Shown: in pieces, positions 10,141-19,438 of the stretch | How positions within the stretch are numbered: position 1 is the first letter of the stretch | Layout of the letters: every line of letters begins with the position of its first letter | NCBI RefSeq assembly: GCF_000328475.2 | Contig: NC_026497.1 | Location: forward strand, 459,885-523,884 | Origin: Mycosarcoma maydis | Lineage: Eukaryota; Basidiomycota; Ustilaginomycetes; Ustilaginales | Length of the DNA: 64,000 bases | Direction of reading: 5' to 3' | The notes under the pieces: generated by a model | Database searches by the model: none | What the model saw: only the letters and a program-made list of their open reading frames with translations | What the model was told of the DNA's origin: nothing | Program-made: the position numbers and the translations under genes

Positions 10141-11894
10141 ATGTCAATCGGAGAAACTAGTCGACCCGTCACGCTAGCCATCATTGGCGCTGGTCAGCGT
10201 GGTAGTGCTTATGCTGCGTAAGTCAACGAAGCACCAGCCATTGAATGACGAACGAAACCTTCAACTGATCGACCTCATCTGACCTTGTGCGGACTATCAC
10301 AGATATGCGGCAAAGTACCCCGACTTATGCAAAGTGGTTGCAGTGGCGGATCCGTGGAAGTTTCGTCGCGAAAAGATGAGCAAGATGCACAAGTAAGTTC
10401 TACACTTCCATGTGGCGTTTGTAGCTATAACTAACCGTAGTCTATCGTCTTGCTTGTCTGCAGTGTACCGAAAGAAAACCAGTATGATGGCTGGAAGAGC
10501 TTCTCTGAGGCAGGCAAGATTTGCGACGCTGTCGCGATCTGCACTATGGACGATACGCACGCCGAAGTGGTGAGCGTATTTGCACCGCTTGGATATCACA
10601 TCCTTTGCGAAAAGTAAGTCCGCTTCGGCAGGGACACAGAGACCAGACCGAGGCGGTGCTAACGAACTTGACGACGACGAATGTTTGCTACTACAACAGG
10701 CCAATGGCGAACTCGATCAAGGACTGCGTAACCATGGTCAACAGCGTCCGTGACACGGATCTCATCTTCGGTATTGGCCACGGTATGTGCTCAGCGTCCT
10801 CACTTGTTTGTATGGGGCACGGCACTCGATACTCATGCCTGCTTTCAACTCTTTTACCGATCGTTATACACAGTAATGCGTTACTCTCCCTACAACCGCG
10901 CAGTCAAAGAGGTGCTCGAGTCGGGCATCCTTGGAGATATCATCAACATCCAGCACATCGAACCCGTAGGATGGCAGCACTTTGCGCATTCGTACGTACG
11001 CGGCAACTGGCGAAACGAGGCGACGACGAGCTTCTCTCTGATGGCCAAGTGTTGCCACGATCTGGATATCCTTTCGTACTACATGGGCAAGGATGCTCCC
11101 AGGAGGGTCTCGTCGTTTGGCTCGCTAGCACATTTCAAGCCGAGCAAGAAGCCAAAGGAGGCTGGAAACGCCAAGAGATGCACAGACTGCGCATACGAGC
11201 GAAAGTGCCCGTACAGCGCCAAGAAGATCTACCTTGAGCCTGTCATGAGTGACGCCGAGGACCCCGAACGTGTAAGTGATCCGACGATCGGCTCGCACGC
11301 CCACGTTTCCTTCAGAATGGTCCAATTCAGGGTAAAGGCTGACTTTGGAGGTGTCTCGTGTTATTTCCCAATCGTCCCAAACAGTGGGCGCAACATATCA
11401 CCGATGTGGTCGACATTGAAAATGTGGGCAAAGCCATCGCAGAGGGACCGTATGGGCTTTGCGTTTACAACGGACAGAACGACGTTGCCGACAACCAAGT
11501 GGTCAACATCGAGTTTGAATCAGGCGCTACGGCTAGTATCACCATGGTCGCTTTCTCCGAGGTGGTGTGCAACCGATCTACACGCATCCATGGTACTCGC
11601 GGCGAATTGATTGGCAACATGGAGTCGTTCACCGTGTTTGACTTTTCGACGCAGGAAAAGAAGACGGTGACGCCAGAGCACGAAGGAGGAGGTCACGGAG
11701 GTGGAGATCTGGGCTTAGCAAGGGCCTTCGTCAAGGCAGTGGCCGACAAGGATGCCAAACATTTGGGCGTGACACCAGAGGACGTGCTAAGGAGTCATCT
11801 GATGGTGTTCGCGTCCGAGGCATCTAGAAAGCAGAGCAAGGTGATTGACTATGTCGAGTTTGAGAAGGAGCAAAAGGCCATGTACAGCAAGTGA
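10141..11894 (+). CDS. Gfo/Idh/MocA-family oxidoreductase
   Basis: NAD(P)-dependent dehydrogenase of the glucose-fructose oxidoreductase/inositol dehydrogenase superfamily; the substrate is unknown. Six exons are inferred from GT-AG sites that keep frame: 10141-10217, 10303-10392, 10464-10613, 10700-10782, 10874-11271 and 11385-11894, totalling 435 residues. The Rossmann motif IIGAGQRGSAYA is at the N-terminus. LCEKPMA spans an exon junction and matches the conserved EKP motif of the family. The catalytic-domain segment FSLMAKCCHDLDIL fits the family's active-site helix with its His-Asp pair. A Cys-rich loop (RCTDCAYERKCPYSAKK) sits before the last intron. The next gene on the same strand encodes a CoA-transferase/racemase, with 379 bp between them. 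The gene is unusually intron-rich for this window. Confidence 0.87.
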
Positions 11895-12273
11895 GTGTAG
11901 AGCAGGCGTAAATGACCTTCACCAAGCCAGTTCACGGTTCTTTTTTGTCAGCTTGTAGATTCATGATTGCCGTCGCACAAGCCAAATCTGTCAGTCAGTG
12001 AGTGGTGAGTGCAGTGTGCTGTGCTGTAACTGTAATATTGTACGTGATACGTTTTGGATTCAGGGTCCAGAGTTGAGATTGTGAAAAGTGCTTCAGGACT
12101 GTGCAACGGTGGGGTAACTCTGGTAGCTTTAGCTCGCTAAAATCAGTACAAAGACCGGTGAAACGGCAATCAAATTCACACGACCCCACACTTGGAAATG
12201 CTCAAGTCGGCCTGGCCCCACTCCTTTGACCACTACCATCACCCTGTTTACCTAGCAACAACCACGTTTCAAA
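11895..12273. other. Intergenic
   Basis: 379 bp between two same-strand genes; nothing recognisable apart from presumed 3' and 5' flanks. Confidence 0.4.
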
Positions 12274-13593
12274 ATGTCTTCTCTCGGTGGTGGAGGCGGC
12301 ACGCTAACCAAACCGGATGCGAACCCAAACTTACCACTAGCTGGAATCAAGGTCGTCGAGTTCTCCGGATTGGCGCCCGGCCCGTTTGTTGGAATGGTTC
12401 TGGCCGACTTTGGAGCCAACGTGATTCGAATTGACAAGACAGGAACGGGACTCAACCCAGACAGTCTGTGCCGGGGCAAACGCTCGTTTGCAGTTTCTCC
12501 CAAAAGTGCTGATGGTCATGCACTCATCACCCAGCTGATTCGATCTGCCGACATTGTCATCGATCCCTTCCGCCCCGGTGTGCTCGAGAGACTGGGTCTG
12601 GGACCGCAAGACTTCGACAAGGAAATCAAGAAGGGCCTCATCTTTGCACGCCTGACGGGCTTCCAACGCACGGGACCTTACGCCAATATGGCGGGACACG
12701 ACATCAACTATATTGCCCTGAGCGGAGTACTCTCGATGCTGGGCAACGCGGGAGGAAAGCCGCAACCTCCTTCCAACCTGCTGGGTGATTTTGCAGGTGG
12801 ATCAATGATCTGTCTGCTTGGCATATTGCTGGCTTTGGTGGAACGCGTTCGTTCGTCACAGGGACAGATCGTTGAAGCGGATATGGTGACGGGTGCGCGA
12901 TACGTGTCATCCTTTGTGTTGCTATCCAGCTATCTCTCGCATCCCAGCTGGGGCGCGATCCACAGCGATGGAACCGACCAAACGCGAGGTTGCAACACGC
13001 TGGATGGCGGTGCACCATGGTATGGTGTATACGCATGCAAGGACGGCGGATACATGAGCGTCGGTGCAATCGAGCCACAATTCTACAAGGAACTGCTCGA
13101 CATCCTTCGCAAGGTGCTTCCGCAAGCGCCCCAAGGCACACAGCATCCTTCAGCCAGTACCCAGCATGACAGAGATACGTGGCCCGAATTGCAACGCTAC
13201 TTTAGCGCATGCTTTGCACAGCTACCTCGATCCGTATGGGAGCGACACTTTATCCGCACGGATGCCTGTACAGTCCCCGTGCTTACTCGAGACGAAGCTG
13301 CCCTCTCTGGAGTGTTGCCAGCAGCTTCCGCAGAGAATGTGTCGGATGGCAACCCTGTGATCCCATCTCCTGCGCCGAGATTGACGCGCACACCAGCCAA
13401 ACCTCCATCAGGAAGTGCAGGTGGAGAGTGGGAAAGCGAAGGCGCCGAAATGCTGCTGACACCGGGCGAACATACCGACGACATCCTTCTCGAGTTGGGC
13501 ATTAGCGATGCTAACAAGCGCATCGAGCTGTATCGAACCGATGCGATTGATGGTCCTGATCGTCCAGAAGGGCTCACCAAGTCCAAACTGTAG
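12274..13593 (+). CDS. CaiB/BaiF family III CoA-transferase or alpha-methylacyl-CoA racemase
   Basis: A 439-residue single-exon protein. The N-terminal core is typical of the family: GIKVVEFSGLAPGPFVGMVL, then DFGANVIRIDK, CRGKRSFAV and a GHDINYIALSG segment carrying the conserved Asp. Alpha-methylacyl-CoA racemases epimerise branched acyl-CoAs in peroxisomes or mitochondria; family III CoA-transferases move CoA between carboxylic acids. The similarity of the His/Asp pattern and the LAPGP motif favours the racemase-like branch. The C-terminal third is less conserved and contains a Pro/Ser/Gly-rich insertion. The last residues are KSKL, close to but not the canonical SKL stop: the protein ends in Ser-Lys-Leu, so a PTS1 peroxisomal signal is in fact present. 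This supports peroxisomal fatty acyl-CoA metabolism. Confidence 0.85.
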   Translation: MSSLGGGGGTLTKPDANPNLPLAGIKVVEFSGLAPGPFVGMVLADFGANVIRIDKTGTGLNPDSLCRGKRSFAVSPKSADGHALITQLIRSADIVIDPFRPGVLERLGLGPQDFDKEIKKGLIFARLTGFQRTGPYANMAGHDINYIALSGVLSMLGNAGGKPQPPSNLLGDFAGGSMICLLGILLALVERVRSSQGQIVEADMVTGARYVSSFVLLSSYLSHPSWGAIHSDGTDQTRGCNTLDGGAPWYGVYACKDGGYMSVGAIEPQFYKELLDILRKVLPQAPQGTQHPSASTQHDRDTWPELQRYFSACFAQLPRSVWERHFIRTDACTVPVLTRDEAALSGVLPAASAENVSDGNPVIPSPAPRLTRTPAKPPSGSAGGEWESEGAEMLLTPGEHTDDILLELGISDANKRIELYRTDAIDGPDRPEGLTKSKL

Positions 13594-14155
13594 ACGAGGC
13601 TCAGTTCGGGACAACTCAGATATCACTCAGGACCTCCTCGTTGCGTCCAAGGTTGCTACCACCTCAATCCATCCAGTCTTGGCAATCTTTGCACTTGCTA
13701 TTGTGCGTGAAGACGAGTGAGCGGTCAGATGTGCTTTGTGTGGAATGGAAGGATTGAGGTGATCTGATGCGATCTGATGCAATGCAATGCAGTGCAGTGC
13801 AGTCACGAGTGCAGTGCAATGCGGTGCGCTTACGCTATCGGCAGTGTGTGAGCAAGTCGGTGATGAGCTAACATTGCAGCTCGACGGCCACGGCTTCTGC
13901 TCCGAGCCGGCTATCGGTTGTCAGACGCGTGCCCGCGGAGAAAACCGTCTTGTCAAAATATTAGTGACTTAAGTTAGGAACAAGATTCACGATTCACGAT
14001 TCGCATCGGACTCACACTGGACCCTTTCATGTAGAAAACAACACTCCATAAATCAAGTTGATGTCAGTGATCTTAGTCGAGCTTAGGATCGACAGCTAGT
14101 ATCGCTGCTCGTTCGGTACACTCCAACCCAAACCAACACCATCATCGTCTCGGCC
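13594..14155. other. Intergenic with simple-sequence and palindrome motifs
   Basis: No gene is seen. Low-complexity TGCAATGCAGTGCAG-type sequence covers about 13762-13830. A tandem of the dispersed motif (attcacgattcacgattc) lies at about 13985-14003. Confidence 0.45.
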
Positions 14156-15315
14156 ATGTCAACCTTTTTCGGTCTCAAAGCCAGACCTTATCCTTTGGAT
14201 CCTTCTCTTCCCGGATCCACTGCATGGGACACCTTGTCAGCGCCTTATCCTGCATATCCAAAGTTTCACACTCTCTTTGGAAAGGTCGTTTCTCCAGCCG
14301 TATTCGAAAAAAGCCTCAGTCCGTGGCTCCCGCTGGGGTTTTCACTCGTCTACTACATAGTCGCTCACGCCGCCAATGGCTTCGTCCAGAGGAATGGCAA
14401 CAGAGACTTCACTAAAGGCTCCGGTCTTCTGCCAACGCTGCTCCGCTTCTTGATCCTTGTTCACAATGCCGCACTTGCTGTGTACAGCGGTTGGACGTGG
14501 GCAAGGATGTTTCCCCTTGTCGTTGATTTCTTTCTTCAAGGCTGGAGCGCCGCCGGTTTTCAGGGTGTCAAATTGGCGCTCTGCTCCATGCCCACCAACT
14601 TCCCCCAGCTCGGCGTTTACGCCTACATCTTCTACCTTAGCAAGTACTACGAAGTCGTTGACTCGGTCGTCCTGCTACTCAAAGGCAAACGAGTATCAAA
14701 TCTGCAGTCCTATCACCATGCTGGAGCCATCATCTGCATGTGGGTCGCCTACCGATACCAGAGTCAGCCTGTCTGGGTCTTTTGCGTTTTCAACAGCTTT
14801 GTTCATACCTGCATGTACACATACTACTTCTGCGCTGCCATGCGATGGCCCTTTCCACGCGCCGTCAAACGAAACCTCACCACAATGCAGATCGCTCAGA
14901 TCGCATCCGGCACCTTCCTCACCAACCTCTACCTGCTCATCTCGCTCAACCCTGCGGCGGTCGTCTCAGGGTGCAAGGCTAACCAGGTCTCATCCTGGTA
15001 CAAGCCCTTGGCTGGTAGTGATCAGACTGTTCTAAGCCACGCCCTCGCTCGCACTGCTTCGTGCGACCCAACCACTTGCATGCAGACCACTGGCGCAGAA
15101 ATCGCGCTCCATGTCAACACCATGTACATGTTCGTAAGTATCTCGCCATATCCTCAGTCGAACCGTCCAAAGCTACATCTCTTGACCATGCGTTTGCCCT
15201 CCTTTCGTCTCTACAACAGCCGCTTCTCGCCCTTTTCTTCAATTTCTTCGTGCGCTCCTACCTTCAAAAGACTCCTTCCACAAATAATGGAGGTGTCAAG
15301 AAGGTTGATTCGTGA
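14156..15315 (+). CDS. ELO-family fatty acid elongase (3-ketoacyl-CoA synthase)
   Basis: Multi-pass ER membrane condensing enzyme that extends fatty acyl-CoAs using malonyl-CoA. Two exons are inferred: 14156-15133 and 15220-15315, giving 357 residues. Splicing replaces the read-through tail with PLLALFFNFFVRSYLQK, a proper last helix, and a Lys-containing C-terminus (GGVKKVDS). ELO landmarks include YLSKYYEVVDSVVLLLKGK, the His box LQSYHHAGA, FNSFVHTCMYTYYF and TMQIAQI. The first His of the usual H-x-x-H-H box is Gln here (Q-S-Y-H-H). This variant is known from some polyunsaturated-fatty-acid elongases such as the Isochrysis delta-9 enzyme. The chain-length specificity cannot be read from the sequence. 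Confidence 0.87.
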
Positions 15316-17044
15316 TTCCACTAACTAGATCAGGTAACTTACACGTCGCTGCAGCTCGGAGTAATCGGTGTGAAACTCCGTTGTACACATATTCCTTCGT
15401 ATGATGGCAGATTCAGCTGTAGCAACCATGAACCACGTCATCAAGGGAGAGGATACCAACCCTGAACCACCTTCAAATCCCCCACCGATGGCTTTGATCC
15501 AAATCCAGCTAAAAAGACAGGATGATTAGCTGGGTTAGGGTCCGTAAGTCAGCTACGAAGGCGCTTGTTCTTTCGAACAATGTACCGTCAGCTGGCCTAT
15601 CAGCAAATCACAAATCTCACACAATCATAGTCACGAGTCGTGAATCACGAATGCTATATCTCATCATGCAACGATAATCATGAATCGTGAAGATCAGCTT
15701 GAGGGGGAGGGGTGGGATGTGATTCGTGATTATGTGATCGGCCTCTGCGCTGATCCATGCCCTGGGAGCCTCGCGAGCAAGATTGACAAAGAAGGAGGTG
15801 CAGGCGATCTTCTCGGACCCCGCAGGAATTTCACCTATCAGCCTTGCCTGCTACTTCACGTGCTTGAGGTATGATTTCGTGCCTATGTGGCCGGCTCTGC
15901 TTCGTGCCGAAACGAACACCTGGCCCAACGAGAAATCGTGAATGCTAGTAAGTTACAGCTCGAAAGTGTTTCCAACTTGCAGCTCATTTACAGCTCTGAG
16001 CTTGGGTCCCTTCATGATTCACGATTTGCTGAAAGAGTTCCATGATTGATCCCATTTCTGCATTACCCTCCTGTGATTAACCAGCCGGACAACAGCTTCC
16101 TTGCGGTGGTCTGCTGCCACTCTGTTCGCGCCATCGGCAGCGTTTTGAGCCAGATACTTGGCTCAATCGTTGCTGAATGCCACGTTACCCAGGGATCCAG
16201 ACCACCGTTACAAGCCGGACGACTGCTAATTGTAGGATGGCTCATATGTCTTGGTCATCGCTAGGCCGCTACCGATGCTGGAACAGCGGCTCGATTGTCA
16301 CAGAAGCTCGTTGCACCTTCGTTGGCGACACCGTGTTCAAGTGCTTTCTGGACTGCAAGCAATTTAGCGCGGTAGAATGTTACCTGTTGGGTCCCATTCG
16401 TGATTCACGATTCACGATTCACGATTGTGTGAGTCGCAGAGTGTCGCTATGCCCGTCGGCGTCCACTGTGGCCCTCTTACTGGCCTTTATCGAGTGCATG
16501 ACTAAGCTAGTTGTGCGCCACCAATGCAATGAAGATTGCTGACCTCGTCAACGGTTTCTAACGTATCTGGCGCCTTGCGTGAGATAACTAATGTTGAATC
16601 ATGAATCACGAATACCCGCAGTGGCAAAGTCAACATGGTCAGGACTGTCTTTTTGACGGCCAATCACGAATCGTGAATGTTGAGAGCTGAACGACTTGCC
16701 TGCTCGGCGATACGCGCGTAACGCTACATCTAAGTTTTTTCAATTCACGATTTTCTGATTTGTGCTATTCACAATTGGCATCACCAGATACTGTATGACA
16801 AAACAAAATTTCCCGTACAAGAAATTCGACATAAGCTAAATAAAGCTTGGACCATGGTGTGTTGTATAAAATCGTGAATACATGCATTCATTCGTGATTA
16901 TTGTTTAGCTCCAATACCAGGTCTTAAGTCTTGTGTATGATCTCCTATGCGACTGGCTGACGGAGAGGATGGTCGTCCTCAGAACCACCCTAGAAGCCAC
17001 CTGCGATGGGTGGTTGCTGCGAGAAGCCATCTAGGAGCTGCCTA
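15316..17044. other. Intergenic, rich in the dispersed palindrome
   Basis: No gene is seen in 1.7 kb. The ATTCACGAT/ATTCGTGAT motif occurs repeatedly, at about 15627-15650, 15675-15690, 15720-15733, 16014-16027, 16397-16425 (one forward and three inverted half-units in a row), 16595-16613, 16660-16678 and 16742-16757. AT content rises towards the LTR. The stretch directly before the LTR (about 16960-17040) contains partially self-complementary sequence. Confidence 0.5.
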
Positions 17045-17369
17045 TGTTCAATATTCGCGGTGAATCCTTAGCGGGCGCTGGATGATCGAAGTCTCCCTTT
17101 CCTTAGAGAGGCGAGTTGGGACTGAGTAGGGTCGAGAATGGTTTGGGATGTATTTGGATAGTGTGAATTGGACGAGGGACTAACTACAAAGTGTGAGCGT
17201 TCCCTCTGTATTTATGTACATGAGTCGACTGGAGTATCCTACATGAGCTTCTCCCTATACGTCAGCTCCTCATACAACTGACTAGCTGTGGCCACAACTG
17301 GCCAGATGCATGAGTCTGTTCTACCTCAGGTTCTTCCACTTGGTACGAGTCTGTAGCCAACGGCGTGTT
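17045..17369 (-). mobile_element. LTR, family A, minus-strand copy (cut by the assembly gap)
   Basis: The reverse complement of this stretch matches 18958-19283 with only about five substitutions over some 320 bases, including a shared ACATAAATACAGAGGGAACG promoter-like block. It should end in CA at 17045. Its TG end is missing at the N gap, so up to five bases are lost. The near identity implies recent insertion. Orientation is opposite to the right-hand copy. Confidence 0.8.
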
Positions 17370-17469
17370 NNNNNNNNNNNNNNNNNNNNNNNNNNNNNNN
17401 NNNNNNNNNNNNNNNNNNNNNNNNNNNNNNNNNNNNNNNNNNNNNNNNNNNNNNNNNNNNNNNNNNNNN
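17370..17469. other. Assembly gap of exactly 100 N
   Basis: A round 100-N run is normally a gap of unknown length. It is flanked on the left by a minus-strand LTR and on the right by the 3' end of a copia pol gene, so it probably hides the body of at least one retroelement. Confidence 0.95.
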
Positions 17470-17738
17470 GAAAAGAAGCAATACCTCACTACATGACATG
17501 CCAGGCAGCGATCCAGCTATGCAAGAACCCGGTACTTCACAAGGCTACAAAGCACATCGACATCATCTACCACAAGATACGCGAATTGGCCGCCGTCGGT
17601 GTTATCAACATCGAATATACCGAGTCAGGGGAGCAACGAGCGGATGCGCTCACAAAGACGCTCAACCGTCAGCAGATCGAAAAGTTCTGCAAGGAGATTG
17701 GCCTGAAAGACAGGTCCAACGAGAAATCCTCTCAATAA
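17470..17738 (+). pseudogene. Ty1/copia retrotransposon pol, C-terminal RNase H fragment
   Basis: About 88 residues follow the gap and end at a TAA. KHIDIIYHKIREL and the nearby EQRADALTKTL are hallmarks of the C-terminal RNase H of copia polyproteins. The upstream reverse transcriptase, integrase and gag are in the gap or absent. It may be the intact end of an element or a fragment; the gap prevents a decision. Confidence 0.85.
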
Positions 17739-18377
17739 ACTCCATGACGGAAACATCTGCCTTTCACAACCTTCAATTCGCCCTCGCTGAACGCGTGCGA
17801 AAACTAGGCAGATCGATACAACAGAAAGCCTGTTGGCCGCAGCTTTCGACCTGATGGGTTTGGATCATCCAAAGAAGGTCCCATCAAGGTTCAAGGACTT
17901 GCAAAAGGACTGGAAACCCAACTGACACAGTGGTATCCACAAAAGTCACCATGCACACTTCCTGATTCTCCCTCCACTGGAGGATAACGAGAACGAATAC
18001 ATGATGTATTCAGGGAACAAAACCTCACGCGTCGCTAAAAACGAGCTGTGAGAGTTCCCAAACCACGAGCATCATGTAGGTTTCGCAGGACCACGGAGCA
18101 GTCAAGTAGTCAACGAAAGCTCACCGAACGAAGCTTCAACGAGGGCCCACCTAGAGGAAAGATTCGCTGGAAAGAGCCGCAGCGCACCTCAAATGCCCCA
18201 GACACTTACACTTCGATCCGTAAGAGGACACGGCGCACACACCTTCCAAACTTGGACGGAAAGTTTTACGCCGCACACATCAAGACAGAGAGCAACATGG
18301 CGCGATCCCCACCGAGTGGGAGCGTCAGTGTCTCTGCGATTCATGATTTGGGCACTCAAACACCATTCGAGTGGGAG
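17739..18377 (+). mobile_element. 3' untranslated part of the copia element
   Basis: No ORF of note. A degenerate duplicate of the purine tract and LTR start lies at about 18314-18345 (GAGTGGGAGCGTCAG). It resembles the segment immediately before 18378 (GAGTGGGAG), which acts as a plausible polypurine tract. Confidence 0.5.
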
Positions 18378-18952
18378 TGTTAGAATATCTACGATTGGCG
18401 TTTAGTCTGATCGCCCACAATCATGCAACCCTTGCAGTAACCTAACCGGTATACACGAGTGACCGGACGGGAACGAGTAGGTGTCTCAGTACGCGCGCTA
18501 TACGCGCGCGACACGCACTCAATACACCAGCGGTACGTCCGCGGTACGCGTGCGATACACTCTCAGTACGCGCGCTATACGCGCGCGACACGCACTCAGT
18601 ACACCAGCGGTACGTCCGCGGTACGCGTGCGATACACTCGCAGTACGCGCGCCATACGCGCGCGACACGCACTCAGTACACCAGCGGTACGTCCGCGGTA
18701 CGCGTGCGATACACTCGCAGTACGCGCGCCATACGCGCGCGACACGCACTCAGTACACCAGCGGTACGTCCGCGGTACGCGTGCGATACACTCGCAGTAC
18801 GCGCGCCATACGCGCGCGACACGCGCTCAATGCACCCGCAGTACGACCGCGGTACGCGCGCAAGTATAGTAACTCGCCAGAGTTCTCCCACTTCACAACA
18901 TAGCGCCGGTAGCAAGAAGCCCAGAGTAGATTCACACAAGTCGCTGGACGAC
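18378..18952 (+). mobile_element. Putative 3' LTR, family B, containing a 77-bp tandem array
   Basis: TGTTAGAATATCTACG begins immediately after the purine tract GAGTGGGAG, the usual arrangement for a 3' LTR, downstream of the copia RNase H fragment. The right end cannot be set because family A LTR sequence begins at 18953. The 77-bp array occupies most of it. The boundary call is an inference from one copy. Confidence 0.45.
18489..18866 (+). repeat. Five tandem copies of a 77-bp GC-rich repeat
   Basis: Copies start at 18489, 18566, 18643, 18720 and 18797, exactly 77 bp apart. The first four differ at only a few bases; the last is diverged and ends near 18866. Each unit carries several GTACG steps and CGCGCG blocks. 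Because 77 is not a multiple of three, the long ORFs across it are a by-product of lacking stop codons and not evidence of a protein. Confidence 0.95.
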
Positions 18953-19283
18953 TGTGGGAACACGCCGTTGGCTACAGACTCGTACCAAGTGGAAGAACCT
19001 GAGGGAGAACAGACTCATGCATCTGGCCAGTTGTGGCCACAGCTAGTCAGTTGTATGAGGAGCTGACGTATAGGGAGAAGCTCATGTAGGATACTCCAGT
19101 CGACCCATGTACATAAATACAGAGGGAACGCTCACACTTTGTAGTTAGTCCCTTGTCCAATTCACACTATCCAAATACATCCCAAACCATTCTCGACCCT
19201 ACTCAGTCCCAACTCGCCTCTCTAAGGAAAGGGAGACTTCGATCATCCAGCGCCCGCTAAGGATTCACCGAGAATATTGAATA
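18953..19283 (+). mobile_element. LTR, family A, plus-strand copy (about 331 bp)
   Basis: Begins TGTGGGAACACG and ends TGAATA, where the left copy has TGAACA, so the terminal CA has probably mutated to TA. It is nearly identical to the minus-strand copy at 17045-17369. No matching 5-bp target duplication is seen between 18948-18952 and 19284-19288, so it is not a clean solo LTR or the partner of the left copy. Confidence 0.8.
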
Positions 19284-19438
19284 TTGGGGTGGCTCCGAGG
19301 TTGAGACTTTCTTTTTTCAGGATATAGAAGATTGTGAATGTATTCATGATTTACGCCGCACAAATTACAAATTGCAGTCGTGAGTTGGCCATGCACAGCT
19401 CTTACAATCATGACCCATGACTTATAAGTGTTTGCTGG

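Noticed and set aside
18489..18866. A CRISPR-like array
   Set aside because: Units are directly adjacent with no unique spacers, in a fungal retroelement context.
18459..18903. Long ORFs of about 136-140 codons through the 77-bp repeats
   Set aside because: The unit is not a multiple of three, the array lacks stops in several frames, and the peptide is low complexity.
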